DNA of 64,000 nucleotides, from positions 434,001 through 498,000 of the forward strand of contig KV419410.1 of assembly GCA_001630475.1 (NCBI GenBank), given 5' to 3'. This document shows positions 27,596-39,588 of this stretch, one piece after another. The position numbers and the translations under genes were made by a program. The notes under the pieces are model-generated. The model was not told where the DNA came from and searched no databases. It worked only from the letters and a program-made list of their open reading frames with translations. Positions within the stretch are counted from its first letter, which is position 1, and each line of letters starts with the position of its first letter. The DNA comes from Sistotremastrum niveocremeum HHB9708 (Eukaryota > Basidiomycota > Agaricomycetes > Sistotremastrales > Sistotremastraceae).

Positions 27596-29836
27596 TTAGA
27601 CAGCGGATGAAGCCGACGATGCCAGAGATTCCGTGCGATCCAATGATGGATCCGATTTTCTCATTTTATCCATATTCGCTCGCGCATGGGCGTCTAGCCG
27701 TGAGCGGAGTTGCTGTGACTGGATCTCATTGAGAGTGTGCGTCGCTGCTTCATTACCAAGTTGTTGTAATTCCATGGCAGGCTGGTCGCCATCGAAGAGT
27801 GCTGCGGTTTCTTCTAAAGTTCGACATCTTGTTTCGATGACGAATTTGTAGACGAAGGCAAGCTGTGGAAAAGTTCGCTTAGCGGGTGGGGAAGAATGGA
27901 CAAGGTGGGAAAATGACGCACCTCGAAGAAGAGCCAGATACAGTAAACAATGTAGTAGTGCCAGGATATTCTATCCAAGGCCACTGGGTTCACGAATTGA
28001 TTGAATGCCAGTGAGAGACAGACGACGAGATTCTGAAACGGGGAGAGATGAGCCAGGACGGCGCGCAGCAGGTGGCCATACGTACCATAACCGCGAAACC
28101 CTTAGCGCGGATGTTGAAGGGCAGAATCTCGATCGAGTACACCACGAGGAGGGGTGTGTAGGCCAGATCGTACGACAGATAGAATACGAAGATGAGAAAT
28201 ATTGTCGCTACACAAGAATGCCGTAAGTCGAAGAAGTTCTCCGATCGAGTCCGAAAACCATACCTTTGCCAGCTGACTTGTTGTTGTCTGTGTTCCATAA
28301 TGCTGTCGTCAGCGTCCACATACAGAAGGCTGGGGAAAAGCGTTAAAATCAATGACGCTCGCTATGCAAATGAAACGCTTACAGATGAGCATCCCGATAT
28401 TCGAAGCCAAGAACAGCTTCCGTCTTCCCACACGCTCCACTAGCAAGGAAGCATTGATGGCGACGATGAAGTTGAATATCTGCAGCGCTCCGTTGATCTG
28501 GGATCGTGTGCCGGCGTTGTCAACGCCGACACCTTCCAAGACAAGGTTGATGTAGTAAGAGACAAGACCGTTCCCACTGCGATGTTTTGCGTCAGCGTCG
28601 GCGCCAAAAATATTGAAGCAGAAAGACAGTACCTCCACTGAGAAAAGAGGGCGATAGCAATAACGATGCGCATGCGCTTTCGATTACCAGGTGTCGAAAA
28701 GAGACTCAGATAACTGATACTTTTCGCCAAATCTCTCTCTATTCTGAGCGCCTGCTGAATCTGCGCGACTTCGAATGCGACGAGCGGATCTAAGACATCG
28801 CTGCCATTCGCATGGTATTTTGCAAGAATTCTGCGCGCTTCGTCGATCCGCCCTCGACTGATAAGCCATCGAGGACTTTCGGGGACGAACCACACGACCA
28901 CCATTTGTAGGAGCGACGGTGCGGCTTGAACGACGGAAGGAATGCGCCAAGCCCATGAACTTTGTTCCTGGCTGGCGTACACGGCATAGCAAGCCCAAGC
29001 GGCGAGAACAGACCCCAGGTACCAGATGGAGTTGTACATGGCGGTGATTTGACCTCGCTGAAGGCAGAAAATCAATATGGATACTCTATAGGGCAGAGCT
29101 GCGGATCTGACCTGAGTGGGATAGGCCAGTTCTGATATCAGCAAAGGTGCTGCATTTAGAGCCGTGTTTAGGCCAAAGCCAACTATGATAGAGATGAGGG
29201 GAATCCATTGTCAAGTTAACAAAGAATACGCACTGATGCCTCTCGCTGCGATGAATTCAGGCACCCCTGTCGTCGTCGACTGCATCGCCACACCTGCAAG
29301 CATGATCGTGGATCCAACAAACAGCGCTCTCCGTCGTCCAAGACCATCGCTGATGAACGGTGCTATTGGAAGAGCCTAGGGTCCAGGATCAAGACGATCG
29401 CAGAGAAGAGAACCCCACATCGTCGCTTACCAATAAGGCCCCGATGTTTTGTGCAGACGTCATAAAACCTGCAGGACGTTCAGAATGTCGATAGCTTGAA
29501 GAAAGGTGGTACATACCTATGGTGATGCCGCCTGGATGATGAAAATATGTCTCCCAGTCTGGTAAAATCATGAGGCCTACGGCGTTTGTGAGCAACGGCA
29601 GTCTTCGGTATAGGGATATGAGCCTACCATTAAGCACAGAACTATCGAATCCGTTGATAGCGGCGGTGAGAAGGGGCAATGCGAGACACAGGTTGAGCAT
29701 AAAGATGCCTTGAGATGAGAAGCAATAAATGAACAGTCTGAGCGCGAGCGGGGTCAGTGTGCTCACCATGGTTCCTCCACCACGGGCCTCGGTGGACGAG
29801 GTCGACGACAGCGAGCCATTTTGGAGGTTCGACCAT
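27596..29836 (-). CDS. MFS sugar transporter 2 (paralogue A)
   Basis: Sugar transporter of the SP family, close paralogue of the gene at 47395-49627. Start MVEPPKWLAVVDLVHRGPWW at 29836. After an intron come IFMLNLCLALPLLTAAINGF, DSSVLNG and LMILPDWETYFHHPGG. Other landmarks: GRRRALFVGSTIM (about 29345-29300), PESPRWLISRGRIDEARRIL (about 28890-28830), YLSLFSTPGNRKRMRIVIAI (about 28710-28655), GNGLVSYYINLVLEGVGV (about 28570-28520), VGRRKLFLASNIGMLI (about 28430-28385) and EILPFNIRAKGFAVM (about 28130-28090). It ends LASSASSAV at 27596. N-terminus, intron positions and the ETAALFDGD tail are shared with paralogue A'. It is followed on the same strand (upstream) by an aminotransferase that is also duplicated. 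Confidence 0.92.
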
Positions 29837-30723
29837 GGCTGGTGGGTTGAGGTTGAAGCAGGCAGAGAGCGAAAGAGGAGGCGGAAATTGAGCAGAGGGG
29901 ACGGTCATGAGTCTCTTTAGTCTTCCGGCCGTGAGAAGAACTGCCCTGGCCAAAAGCGAAACATCTGTCACACGGCATTTCCTAATCGGGAAACGTAATC
30001 GCCGATAACCGCGAGATTCCACGCTTCGATCGCTTCGAATAATGTGGGGTCACGGAAGATCCCGATTGGACGTGTCTTCTTTCTCCCAATTATACAGTGA
30101 ATTGCGTCTATTTTGTCCGCTTCTTCGCAAGTTGCGGTTCGACTATCATCGTCTTCCCATCCTGCGTTCACAGTGGCGAATATTTCTTGTATTTTCTGGT
30201 CATACGAGCGCGGGGCCAGTTACTTGGCAAACGGCTCAGGGTCGCGGCGTCGCGCAGATCCTGCTCACCTGATCCCATGACAGCGCAGACTCGCATTATT
30301 TAGCCCCGATTGCCCTTCACAACCTGGCAGACGCCGACGGGTTCGATCATGCACACAACCAACCCAAATATATCTGTTATTTGTCTGGCGGCGATCATAT
30401 TCTAGGTTGCCTGAGTTTTGATCGGATGTTAAGACTTGGTCTGACGTTGCGAAGGTACTTTTTCCCTGACCGCTGACCACCCCGTTTCACGCGAACCCTT
30501 GATCTTTATTTCACATTGAAAATTTTGTACGAGCTAACAGCTTGCGAACTAAAGTAACGAGTGCTAACTTAGGTAAGGAAGATGAGGATAAAGTCGAAAG
30601 ATGTACTAATAAACTGTAGAGTAGAACGAACGAATAGTAGTGGTTGAAATAAGCAATAAAAAGACAAGACTTGAAGTAAATTTGAGAAAGAGCCGAATCG
30701 CTTAGTTAGTTAGTACTAGTCAG
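29837..30723. other. Intergenic region between transporter 2 and aminotransferase A
   Basis: These 887 bases separate two minus-strand genes and should hold the aminotransferase 3' UTR and transporter 2 promoter. The stretch 30500-30720 is AT-rich (3' UTR-like). A tRNA-like GGTTCGATC near 30340 lacks a matching A box and was not called. Leader bases next to the ATG are C/T-rich in the coding sense. Confidence 0.45.
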
Positions 30724-32722
30724 TTAGAAGAACAGTTCCTGTTGTGCCTCGCGAACGACACCAGCAAGTCTTCGACAAGCTTCGTCCATATCCTCTGCAC
30801 TAACCAACGAAAATGAGACTCGCACATACGAGTTGACGCGCTCCAAAGGGAACGCAACGACGCCTGGTAAAGCCAGTACGCCCGCCTCGAAAGCTTTAGT
30901 TCGGATGAGCTGATCCGAGTCGGGCTCGTCGCAGTTCTGAGCCGGGGGGATCAGTAGACGGAACCTTTTTAGAATTGCGTTAGACTAGTCTCAGATAGTA
31001 CGATGACGAACTCACCATATAAACATGCCGGCCTCTGGGACTGTCCATTGAGCCAGACCGGTTAGATGACGTTCCATAGCTGCAACGAAGATGTCACGTC
31101 GCTCCTTGTAGAAAGCAGCCACGTTTGCGGTGTGTGCGTAGAAGCCCTCGTATCCCCATGATTGGAGAATGGCAAGGCAAACGGCTTGCGAGAACGAAGG
31201 AGGTTGAAGGTTTGATATGGCAGTCTGAATGGATAAATTCAGGAGCGGAAGGCAAGACAATGACGAGACGAACCTGCATGTCAATGCACTTTAAAATCTT
31301 TAGAGGGCCGGTGACAAAGCCCAGGCGGAATCCACTGGAGATGATCTTTGAGAGACTGTCGAACCGGATGACTCTTCCAGCCGGCGCCGAACGCTCGTAA
31401 GATTCTAGGGTGAAGTATGATGGGGGACGAGCAGCTTGTCCGTAATAGAGGTAGTAATAAGGGTCGTCTGAAAAGAGTGAGACGATCGATCACAAGCTTT
31501 AAACAAACAGGACATACCTTCCAAGATGAGGAAGTTGTGCTTGCGAGCCAAGGACAAAACGTCCAGTCGCCTCTTAGTAGTCGCAGTGAAACCCGTAGGA
31601 TTGCTGCCGACCTGGATACATACTGTCAAGTTGGATACCCCGCGAGACAAAGCACGACTTACAGGAATGGTGTAGAGCAGTTTAGGCTTGGGCATGGAAG
31701 GGTCCCAGTTATCCAAAACCTGTTCCATGGCGCCAGGACGAAGGCCCTTGGAATCCGTAGGGATCTCTGAAAGAAATATTCACGAAACGGTCGAGACCAT
31801 TCAACAGAGAGCTAACCTATGATATTGATGTTCATGGATTGGAACAGTGGCACGATTCCCCTAAATTCACGTATTAGACGTCGTAGAACGGACTCCGCTC
31901 TTCACTCACGGATACGCAGGAGTTTCGACGAAAACACTGTCTCCTTCATTCAGAAGAGCACTAATGCACTGGCCGTTGTCTCAGAATTGCTTCTTCGGAA
32001 GTAAATATTTGAGGATGACTTACCTTCTGGATGACGTCCTGACTCCCAACACCCATGCTCACCCTCCACCCTTCCGAGGGTTTCCTTCCGTGACTTCTTT
32101 CCTGTAAGCCAGTGATCCAAGAAACCATCTCCGGTAGTCCAGAAGTAAGGTTATATTGAAGGCCTTGATTGAGGGCATTTCCTTCAAGCTTGATAGTCTT
32201 GGATTCTGCTGGATTGAGAGGAGAACGAGTTTGGAATGATAGTGATGTTATAGGGAATGTCGTTGGGTTTGGTTTGCCGGCGAGGAGGGAGATGACACCG
32301 GGTGTTTTCTCTAGAGGCTGCAAGAACCGCACTACACGATGGAACGATTAGTGTTTCTAGGATCTTATGGATAGGTGGCACCGACGTTGACTTGGCTTTC
32401 GTCTCTTGGCGCTGTCCGACAAGAATTGATCATAAAAGTCGTCTGGCAGGACTTCTAGAGGAAGGTCGACATATTGACCCTTGAGACCATTTTCGACTTT
32501 AAGCAATGCAGGATCTGCTCTAGCCTTGCTGAACGTGCTCGATATGCCATTTTGGACACCAACGTCGTTCTGAGAAGCGAGAAGAAAAATTTGAGCGTCA
32601 GTGTGAACAATAGGAAAGCGTGACCCAACGCAGCGGAGACAACTTACGTTCTTAGTCGCCTTCAAAGGGCTGGGAGTGGCGAACGACCTGGCGGATGAAT
32701 GGTCTGTGTAGGGGACGGGCAT
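30724..32722 (-). CDS. PLP-dependent aminotransferase class I/II, Aro8-like (paralogue B)
   Basis: Fold-type I aminotransferase of the fungal aromatic/aminoadipate (Aro8/KAT-like) group; catalyses transfer of an amino group between amino and oxo acids. Start MPVPYTDHSSARSFATPS at 32722. Landmarks: LPDDFYDQFLSDSAKRRK (about 32450-32400), TPGVISLLAGKPNPTTFP (about 32310-32260), LQYNLTSGLPEMVSWITG (about 32160-32110), ETPAYP, LYTIPVGSNPTG (Asn-Pro-Thr-Gly, substrate carboxylate region; intron-split near 31650), LILEDDPYYYLYYG (about 31530-31430) and FDSLSKIISSGFRLGFVTGP with the Schiff-base Lys (about 31365-31305). Ends REAQQELFF at 30724. Very similar to the enzyme at 52744-54607. A TATA box lies upstream. 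The exact substrate is unknown; no mitochondrial signal is evident. Confidence 0.93.
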
Positions 32723-33316
32723 GGTGGGGTGAAAATGGGGGTGGCTGATGGGACATGGGGGAAAGAGATTATATATGTCCAACAAAAAGAACAACGGAGT
32801 CAGACATTTGCTAATTTGGTTCCTGAAAGAGAATGTAGCCGAAGCCACAGATCAAGATCCAGATCTGAAACAACAAACTCTAATTTGCTTTGTTCTCTCT
32901 CAACTTCGAACATCTCACTTCAGAACATGTCTCGACTTGTACTTATGTTTTATTTGTCTCGAAAATTCCGTCCCGTCCTCTAAATACTTAAATCTGGCGA
33001 CTTTGAATCGAGTTGAATCGTTGGATCTGACCATAAACGAGCTTCTCTGTTTACCCTGCAAGCGAGCCCTTCTCTTGGAACCTGAGCATGCTCTGCCCTA
33101 TTTCCGATGGCCCATAGATCATCAAGATCCTCTTGCTTTATGCTTTGCCATTGGCCGAAGCAATTGTGCCGGCTTTCCTCATCCATCAGTGTTCCTGTGG
33201 CACAGGGTCTTTTGACCCCGACTCCCTTACTTCCCCGTACAATTCGGACAGATTTTTTTATTGTTGACCAGGACTGTGGCCTATACTAGGTACATCAGAC
33301 CGAATGTTACTGCTGT
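32723..33316. other. Intergenic region upstream of aminotransferase B
   Basis: These 594 bases carry the aminotransferase promoter (TATA at 32768-32775) and, at the right end, the 3' side of the PITH gene. No other gene is supported; open frames at 32748-33215 show no domain. Confidence 0.5.
32768..32775 (-). promoter_or_regulatory. TATA box of aminotransferase B
   Basis: TATATAAT on the minus strand lies 46-53 bases before the ATG at 32722, with a C-rich leader between. The paralogue at 54607 has TATATAAG at almost the same distance. Confidence 0.6.
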
Positions 33317-34256
33317 TCAAGTTTGTGGGGTGCTGAAACTCCCATCCGTCCCTTGAATCTTCGTATGGTCGGCCAGATTCGCTGTGGCCTCATATACCGT
33401 AATCACAGGATCCTCCTTCCTCTTAATTTTCATGACGTGACGATCAATATTCCTTGTCTGATTAGAAGAAAGCCACACTCACTTCTGTCCAGATGCCACG
33501 GAAGGCAACATAATACAGCCGAACAGAATCGGCCCCTTGAGAGCTCGGAAAGAACAATGTGATCGAGGAGACATTTGGAAATTTAGCTGCCCTAAGATTA
33601 CGGCATGAATTTTGCCCTCGAGTCAGTATAAGCCATGCATCATTTCACTTTACTGTGTATTCTCCAACATCGCGACTTTGAACGATCTCGAATTCCTGAA
33701 CTGGGGGTTTGGAGGCAATATCGTCGAAATCCAAATTCTCGGCATTGGAGAGCTTCGAGAAGAGTATGAGGAACAAACCCTATGCAGGGTAGTAGTGACA
33801 GTTCGACTTGCCACGCAAACTTTGCTAGGCGTCTGATCCCCCGGTCCGGTCTTCAATAAGATCGAGAGCAGTTTTACAGAACCGGTGAAGGGGACATGGA
33901 GAATCCTGAGTGGACTGCGGTCAGAACCATCCGGTCCCAGGGCAAGACATGGACCCACAACTGATCGTCAGCATCAGACTCGAGATACTGCCATCGTCCA
34001 TGAATGCACGAGTGCGTGTGATATAAGAGAGCAGGCAGACCTCCTCTTCGTCTAATCGTTGATGCCATGGTTTGCATACTTTTACAGGAGAAGGCACCGT
34101 CGCGTTGAGCGCCACCACATTAGATTGATCGATTTTCGAGAACAGGTTATCAGACGATCCGCCTTCAGCGCTGGCGTGGTCGTGGTCGTGATCATGGCCT
34201 CCGTGTCCATGATCGTGATGTTCGTCAGCGCAATTATGATCGTGGTTGTGGGACAT
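33317..34256 (-). CDS. PITH-domain protein (PITHD1-like) with His-rich N-terminus
   Basis: Small cytosolic protein with the proteasome-interacting thioredoxin (PITH) fold; PITHD1 and Txnl1 relatives bind the 26S proteasome (family knowledge). Start MSHNHDHNCADEHHDHGHGG at 34256: the His/Asp-rich leader could bind metal. Then NLFSKIDQSNVVALNAT, VCKPWHQRLDEE, HVPFTGSVKLLSILLKTGPG (about 33905-33850), SNAENLDFDDIASKPP (about 33750-33705), EFEIVQSRDVGEYTVK (about 33695-33650), FPNVSSITLFFPSSQGADSV (about 33580-33520), YYVAFRGIWTE and YEATANLADHTKIQGTDGSF (about 33380-33330). Stop at 33317. Domain order and length match the family. Five or so introns. It lies just downstream of APC10 on the same strand. 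Confidence 0.92.
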
Positions 34257-34760
34257 TTTGCAAGTGAATGCCAGTAAAGAGATGAAGTAATGCACGTGAA
34301 TATCTTGGAGCTATAAAGGGAACCAAACACAGGCCAAACAATCCTCGACTTTGTTCTGCTTCCGCCTCCTCGCCAGCCTTTTTATGTGAGCTCATGCTCC
34401 TTCCCCTCCGTATTGTGAGTTGTTCATTCCATATCTTTCTTCATGATGGTACTTGTAATTTGCGTTCGATTGGTTGTCCTCGCATAGGGGTGCGCTTGCC
34501 GGCGCATCCTGAGGCAGCCCTATGAGACCACTTCTTTTCTTGCTGATATACTTTCTATATGTTTCCTCTCTCTTCTACAGATTGCTCATTCTTGTCTTTC
34601 AGGTGACCCGTTCCATCAGCCACAACTAGACGGAATTGGTGCTGACTAGCTAGGAAGTATGAACAACCTGATACATTCTGCCGTACACAACTTGCCTGCT
34701 TATAATACACTACGTTCTTTGACCTGCACTACTCATGCCATATGCCCTCTACGTCTGATT
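34257..34760. other. Intergenic region APC10 / PITH
   Basis: These 504 bases hold the APC10 3' UTR and the PITH promoter. C/T-rich tracts near 34340-34380 read as purine-rich on the coding strand. No further gene is seen. Confidence 0.45.
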
Positions 34761-35583
34761 CTATCTGATGCTTTCGTACATCTTGAACGCGCGACTCGTG
34801 AAAGGGAAATGATCGTCATCGTCAATTTGCTCGCTGGAGGATTTTTAAATTTATGAACAATCAGAATCCGATGCATTGCACTCACTTGACTGGACCCAGT
34901 ATTCTCAGTCCCCTGACATGCGTATCCTTGCCATTCATATGGTTCCCCATGATCACGACTTGTACCACGAATACATGTAGTGGCTTGCTGTGTGACAGGT
35001 CAGACTGGGAATAAAAGAACTCGGCAGGACATCTCACCAGGTATCTCCATCCTCCGTGGGTTCTGAAGAGATGTCAAATGCGATCCAAGAGTTGGGTTTC
35101 TCAAACGAGACCATTCGAACATCTTGCATCTCGTTCAAGCTCGTTCCCGCGCGAACACAGACGGTGGACGGCGTATACGAATCATCACGGTCAAATGAAA
35201 GATGTAGAGCCAGTTTCTACACGCGAATATTTAGATTACAGACTGACTGTGGACGCATAGGAGGATGCTCACTTGAATGGCGACCCGTCTAGGAAATTGC
35301 ACGGTGATGAAGTGAGGCTGGGGACCATCTGAACTGTCTTTTTCGCTCTAAAGCGCCTTCATGTCACATTCAAGGACGCAGACGTACTGCCAGAACGTAT
35401 CAGGATCGTTGTCTTGCAAACACTGTGCCCCGAATCCGTATTTATACGACGAAACCGACCATTTGCCCAGGTGCCCGATATCAGGGAATTGAGGTGGCAC
35501 TACAGTTATTTCGTTATTTCACTTTCTGGAGACTAGATGGTGCTCGTACCTGGGCCAGGAGCAGCTACCTCTGTCTTGGACAT
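34761..35583 (-). CDS. APC10: Anaphase-promoting complex subunit 10 (Apc10/Doc1)
   Basis: Substrate-recognition subunit of the APC/C ubiquitin ligase; its jelly-roll DOC domain binds the D-box together with Cdh1/Cdc20. The gene is made of short exons. Start MSKTEVAAPGP at 35583, spliced to PPQFPDIGHLGKWSVSSYKY, GFGAQCLQDNDPDTFW (about 35430-35400), SDGPQPHFITVQFPRRVAIQ (about 35330-35275), KLALHLSFDRDDSYTPSTVC (about 35222-35165), VRMVSFEKPNSWIAFDISSE (about 35120-35060), HVFVVQVVIMGNHMNGKDTH (about 34970-34915), VRGLRILGPV and the last exon DDDDHFPFTSRAFKMYESIR ending at 34761. The terminal Ile-Arg is the IR tail that docks on Cdc27. All are family hallmarks. The start lies only 24-48 bases from the divergent deaminase start. 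Confidence 0.93.
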
Positions 35584-35631
35584 GGCTGATCGAGTTGATC
35601 GAGTCGAATGTTAGCCGGTGCTTGCCGAACA
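35584..35631. promoter_or_regulatory. Very short bidirectional promoter (APC10 / deaminase)
   Basis: The two divergent start codons are 48 bases apart if the deaminase starts at 35632, or 24 if at 35608. Core promoters must overlap each other or coding sequence. Confidence 0.6.
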
Positions 35632-36939
35632 ATGTCTGGAAAAATACATGGTCCTGCAGCTGAAGCTCTCGCATCTCTCTCGCCAGACGACGTCGCATTT
35701 CTCCAGTCAATCCCTAAAGCAGAGCTACATGCCCATCTCCACGGATCTATCCCAATATCTGTTTTACAATCTCTAGCACGCAAAAGCAAAACTTCTAACG
35801 CACAATACAATGACTCGATCACGAAGGGATTGAAGATCCTGGAAGATGGCGTGCAGTTGGAAGCCATTGACGATTTCTTTGGACTTTTCCCTGCCATATA
35901 TTCTTTGATCTCAAACGATGAGAATCTGGCGACTGTCACAGAGGCAGTCATAGAGACGTTCATCGGATCTGTAGACGGCGCACCACCTCAGTGCCAATAT
36001 CTTGAACTTCGTACGACGCCGAGGAGCAATCGCAATATGAGTCGGCGGCAATATCTACAAATCGTCTTGGCTGTCATCGAGAGGTATCCTGCCGACAAGG
36101 TTGCTTTGATCGTCAGCTTGGACTGGAGGATGAAGCCTCAGGATGCTCTGGAGAGTCTCAATGCTATCGTGAACCTCTACCAAGAGGGCCGTCGCATCGT
36201 TGGTGTAGATCTATGTGGAGATCCCCAGGTGAGGTTTCTTTCCTGAATTTCTGACCTGAATTTCTTGACGTGTCTGACGACGGACTAGGCCGCAGACGTC
36301 GATAAATTATTGCCCTTCCTTCAGGCGGCGCAAGCGAAAGGTCTTGCCATCACAGTACACATCGCAGAGGTCACTTAGCAGTGCTCTCCGTGCATTCACT
36401 GACTGACACTCTGAACGATCGAACTACTAAGACTGCTGCGAATCCAGAACACGAGACCAATGGATTGTTGGATCTCCCACCTTCCCGGCTGGGCCACGCA
36501 ACGTTTTTGAATGACGAAGCGCGTGCGAGAGTGCTGAAGGAGAAGATCCCTATTGAGATTTGTCTTTCATCAAATTTACTGTGAGTCATAAATTCAGACG
36601 GAATCACACGCCATAGAAGCTAAACATCGAGCAGGTGTAAGACATCCTCCAGTCTCGCAGATCACCACGTATTGCACTGGTTGAAGCAGGAAGATCATCC
36701 TATATGCATCTGCGTGAGTCCGTCACCATTCACATAGGAGTATTCTGATTTCTCCTTAGACCGATGATATACTTCCGTTCCGCAACAGTCTCTTAGGAGA
36801 GTATGCCCTTTTATTGGCTAAACCTCCACTTGGACTGGGTTTGGCTCGATCTGAAATCGAGCGCATAGCGAAGCAAGGGATGGAATCTCGTTTCCGTCCG
36901 AGACCCCCGGTTGAAGTGGTCGCAGAGCAGGAAGATTGA
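35632..36939 (+). CDS. Adenosine-deaminase-like protein (ADAL / N6-methyl-AMP deaminase family)
   Basis: Zinc hydrolase of the adenosine deaminase superfamily; plant and animal ADAL (MAPDA) converts N6-methyl-AMP to IMP, the likely role here. Start MSGKIHGPAAEALASLSPDD at 35632 (an upstream in-frame ATG at 35608 is possible). Metal-site motif KAELHAHLHGSIP (about 35719-35755), YLELRTTPR (about 36000-36025), VDLCGDPQ (about 36205-36228), VHIAE with the catalytic Glu (about 36355-36369), SRLGHATFL (about 36486-36510), SSN, and CICTDDILPFRNSL with the Asp pair (about 36706-36793). It ends VEVVAEQED at 36939. Motif spacing resembles ADAL more than adenosine deaminase proper. Four introns. Convergent with the metacaspase 149 bases away. 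Confidence 0.92.
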
Positions 36940-37088
36940 GCGACCGTTATATTCTTCACTAGTAGTAGTGATTGACAAATTGTCGAATTTGTGAAGTTTA
37001 CTATGTCTGTACAATAGAGGTACACTAGTGAATCAAGTAAACCCCCTGTTACATTGAAGTCTCCTCGGCCAATCTTAAGGCTGGTGTT

Positions 37089-39216
37089 CTAACAGATAAA
37101 CATCAAGTTCGTGTCGATGGGATGAGAGGCAGAAAGTTGGGGTTTCTGGCTGTACTTTGCCCGCATGTGGTTGCTGTGATCTATGTCAGACAAGCCGGTC
37201 TAAAGATGATTATGAGGCACAGCTCACCGAAGGGTGTTCAACAAACCCATGTACGATTGTTGGGGGTTGTCAGCTAGAAACAGTCAGCAAAGATATTCGG
37301 ATAAGCGACAAAGACATACACAATGCTCGGATGAACGCCTGATGAACAGGATCAATTAGTGAAGTGAATCTGCGGGGTGTCGACGTAGACTTACATAGCT
37401 CATGGCGCCAGTCGCAGTACCAGCTTCCACGGTATCAGCGCTCGTCTGTGAATCTTTACATCCGCTCCAAGAGATCTACGCAAAGCACCATCAGCAAATG
37501 TACCACCGACGAACTTCATCAGGATACTTACCACATCGGCAGGACTAGTTCGCGTAGCTCTCGCATACTGTTCCGCCTTGGCATTATTTCCAGTGGCCGT
37601 TTTGAATAGACTCGTAACGCCCTTGAACACTCCGCTCATATCGCCGCGCATGTATGCCATTCCTGCACCGAGGATATCTTGACCTGCGGCAAGAGCCAGG
37701 TTGGGCTCTTTAATCTTGCCCTCTGTCGAGTACTGAGACAGATGTCAGGGGTCAAAACAGAGGGAAAGACAAATCGACATGCCATGTATGGGAGATCTAT
37801 CGAGATCGGTAAGGAGGGGGGTGTATGAAGAGTGTATGAACGTACCGAGTGCACTTCCTGAGTGACATGACTAACGAGAAGTTAGACGTGTCGATCTATT
37901 TCCAGAGGGCACTCACGTCAAAGATGGCTGTAAGACGACACCCAGGCGGCAGAGGTTTGACCTGAGTCATATTAGCTGAGAAAATATCGGGGTACTTTGC
38001 TAAATACTAACCATGGTGAAGAACATATCCTGGTTGCGCGTCAAGATCTTGCTCGAGTAGTGTACGCGAGAGTACTTACATCATCAACAATGTGACTTGT
38101 TTCTTTGAAGTCCATCGGATAGATAACTTCGTCTTGCCCATCTTCTTCATCGCCATCGAGATCTTTGGTTTGTCCTCCGTGACCTGAGTAATGGAAGAAT
38201 AGAGAGTCATCGGGGCGTGCGTCGCGGACCAGCCATTGCATTGCTCTCATCTATCAAAAGGTTCAATGAGAGATTGTAGATAATAATAGAAAGAGACATA
38301 CAATATTATCTCTGGTAGGCAATCCGACAGGATTGGAAGAATCGTCCGTAAGAACGACAATATCGTCTTCTTTGTATCCAAAGAACTCTGTAAACGTCGA
38401 CTCCGTTAATGCCTAGACTAGGGAAGAGGAAGAGCACTCACGACACAAGAAATTATGGACGTTTCTAGCATCATTGATACACCCATTCAACTCGTTATCC
38501 GTCCCAATATAATTGATCCCGATACACAATGCTTTCTTTCGACCGGTACATTGAGAGTATTGGAAGAAAGGCTGCTGCACTTGATTATCGGGTCCTTGAT
38601 ATTGAGGGCCGTAATTTTGTTGAGAAGATGGAGGCATGGGCGGTGGTCCTGGTGGAGGTCCATACGAGTCGTAGCCGCCTCCATAACCACCTCCATAGCC
38701 TTGATCAAAAGTGGGAGGACCAGGAGGACCAGGAGGAGGAGCATATCTACGCAATAAATCGGCGCAAGTCTTCCAGATTAGATATTGAAACATACCCTCC
38801 GTACCTATGATATGGTCAGTGGTTGATCAAGTCGTGATGCCACGACGAGACTCACCCTCCATTTGGTTGCCCTGGAGGCCCACTAGGTGGTGCATACGAA
38901 GGCGCACCCCCGTACCCAGGTTCTCCTCCATAGCCTCCATAACCTCCTCCATTGTCGCCCCAAGGCTGGGGCGGTCCAGCAGGAGGCGCATATCCTCCTG
39001 GTGGTGGCGCATTCCTTACAGCAGCTGTCGATATCGACAGAGAATAGATTCAGCTATGGAAGAGCTTACGGAGGAGGGTATCTGTACAAATGTTACTAAT
39101 TCGCTTCAGTGTTGAAGAAGCTATCCTTACCCGAAACCAGCAGGCGGTGGCGGAGGAGCATAACCTCCTCCTTGATGATGCCGATTATGATGAGGATATG
39201 GTTGTTGCCAGCTCAT
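37089..39216 (-). CDS. MCA1: Type I metacaspase (Mca1/Yca1-like)
   Basis: Cysteine protease of the caspase clan, Arg/Lys-specific, linked in fungi to proteostasis and cell death. Start [20 protein letters not shown] at 39216. The prodomain is rich in Gly, Pro, Tyr and Gln and includes a [17 protein letters not shown] stretch. The protease domain begins [20 protein letters not shown] (about 38545-38485), then [14 protein letters not shown], the catalytic His in [10 protein letters not shown] (about 38195-38165), DEVIYPMDF, the catalytic Cys in [17 protein letters not shown] (about 37935-37795), and the C-terminal [13 protein letters not shown] (about 37455-37420), YAFIRAL and [11 protein letters not shown] at the end. 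Catalytic pair and order are intact, length normal. About ten introns. Tail to tail with the deaminase, head to tail with the phosphatase. Confidence 0.95.
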
Positions 39217-39588
39217 TCTTGAGGTTAATCAATAAATTCAGGGAGTGCAAATGTAAGAGAGACGATGAGAGTCAAGACGAGGGTTGGGTTTGTATCGCCC
39301 CTGCATATCTTTAGAATCGCAGCAACGATCGAAACACAGCCGCCGAGATTCGGTTGCAATCAGATGCGAGCATCAAACAAGATTGAAGATTATATTGTCT
39401 ACAGAATGAACAGTTCCAAATAAGAAAAACTACTCGCGATGGTATGAGACTGCAAAGTCATTAAATGGGGTATGAAAATAAAATAACGGGGCCAAAGTCA
39501 TAAGTTAGTGCACAGAGAAGAACTAAGAATGAAGATGCAAGAAAAGTCAACAGAGCATGTGATAACTGACGATTGAAGAAGTCGAAGT
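39217..39588. other. Intergenic region upstream of the metacaspase
   Basis: These 372 bases hold the metacaspase promoter and phosphatase 3' UTR (both minus strand). The part 39400-39540 is A-rich. No further feature is seen. Confidence 0.45.

Noticed and set aside
30335-30360. tRNA-like B box (GGTTCGATC)
   Set aside because: No matching A box, acceptor stem or anticodon arm could be drawn around it.
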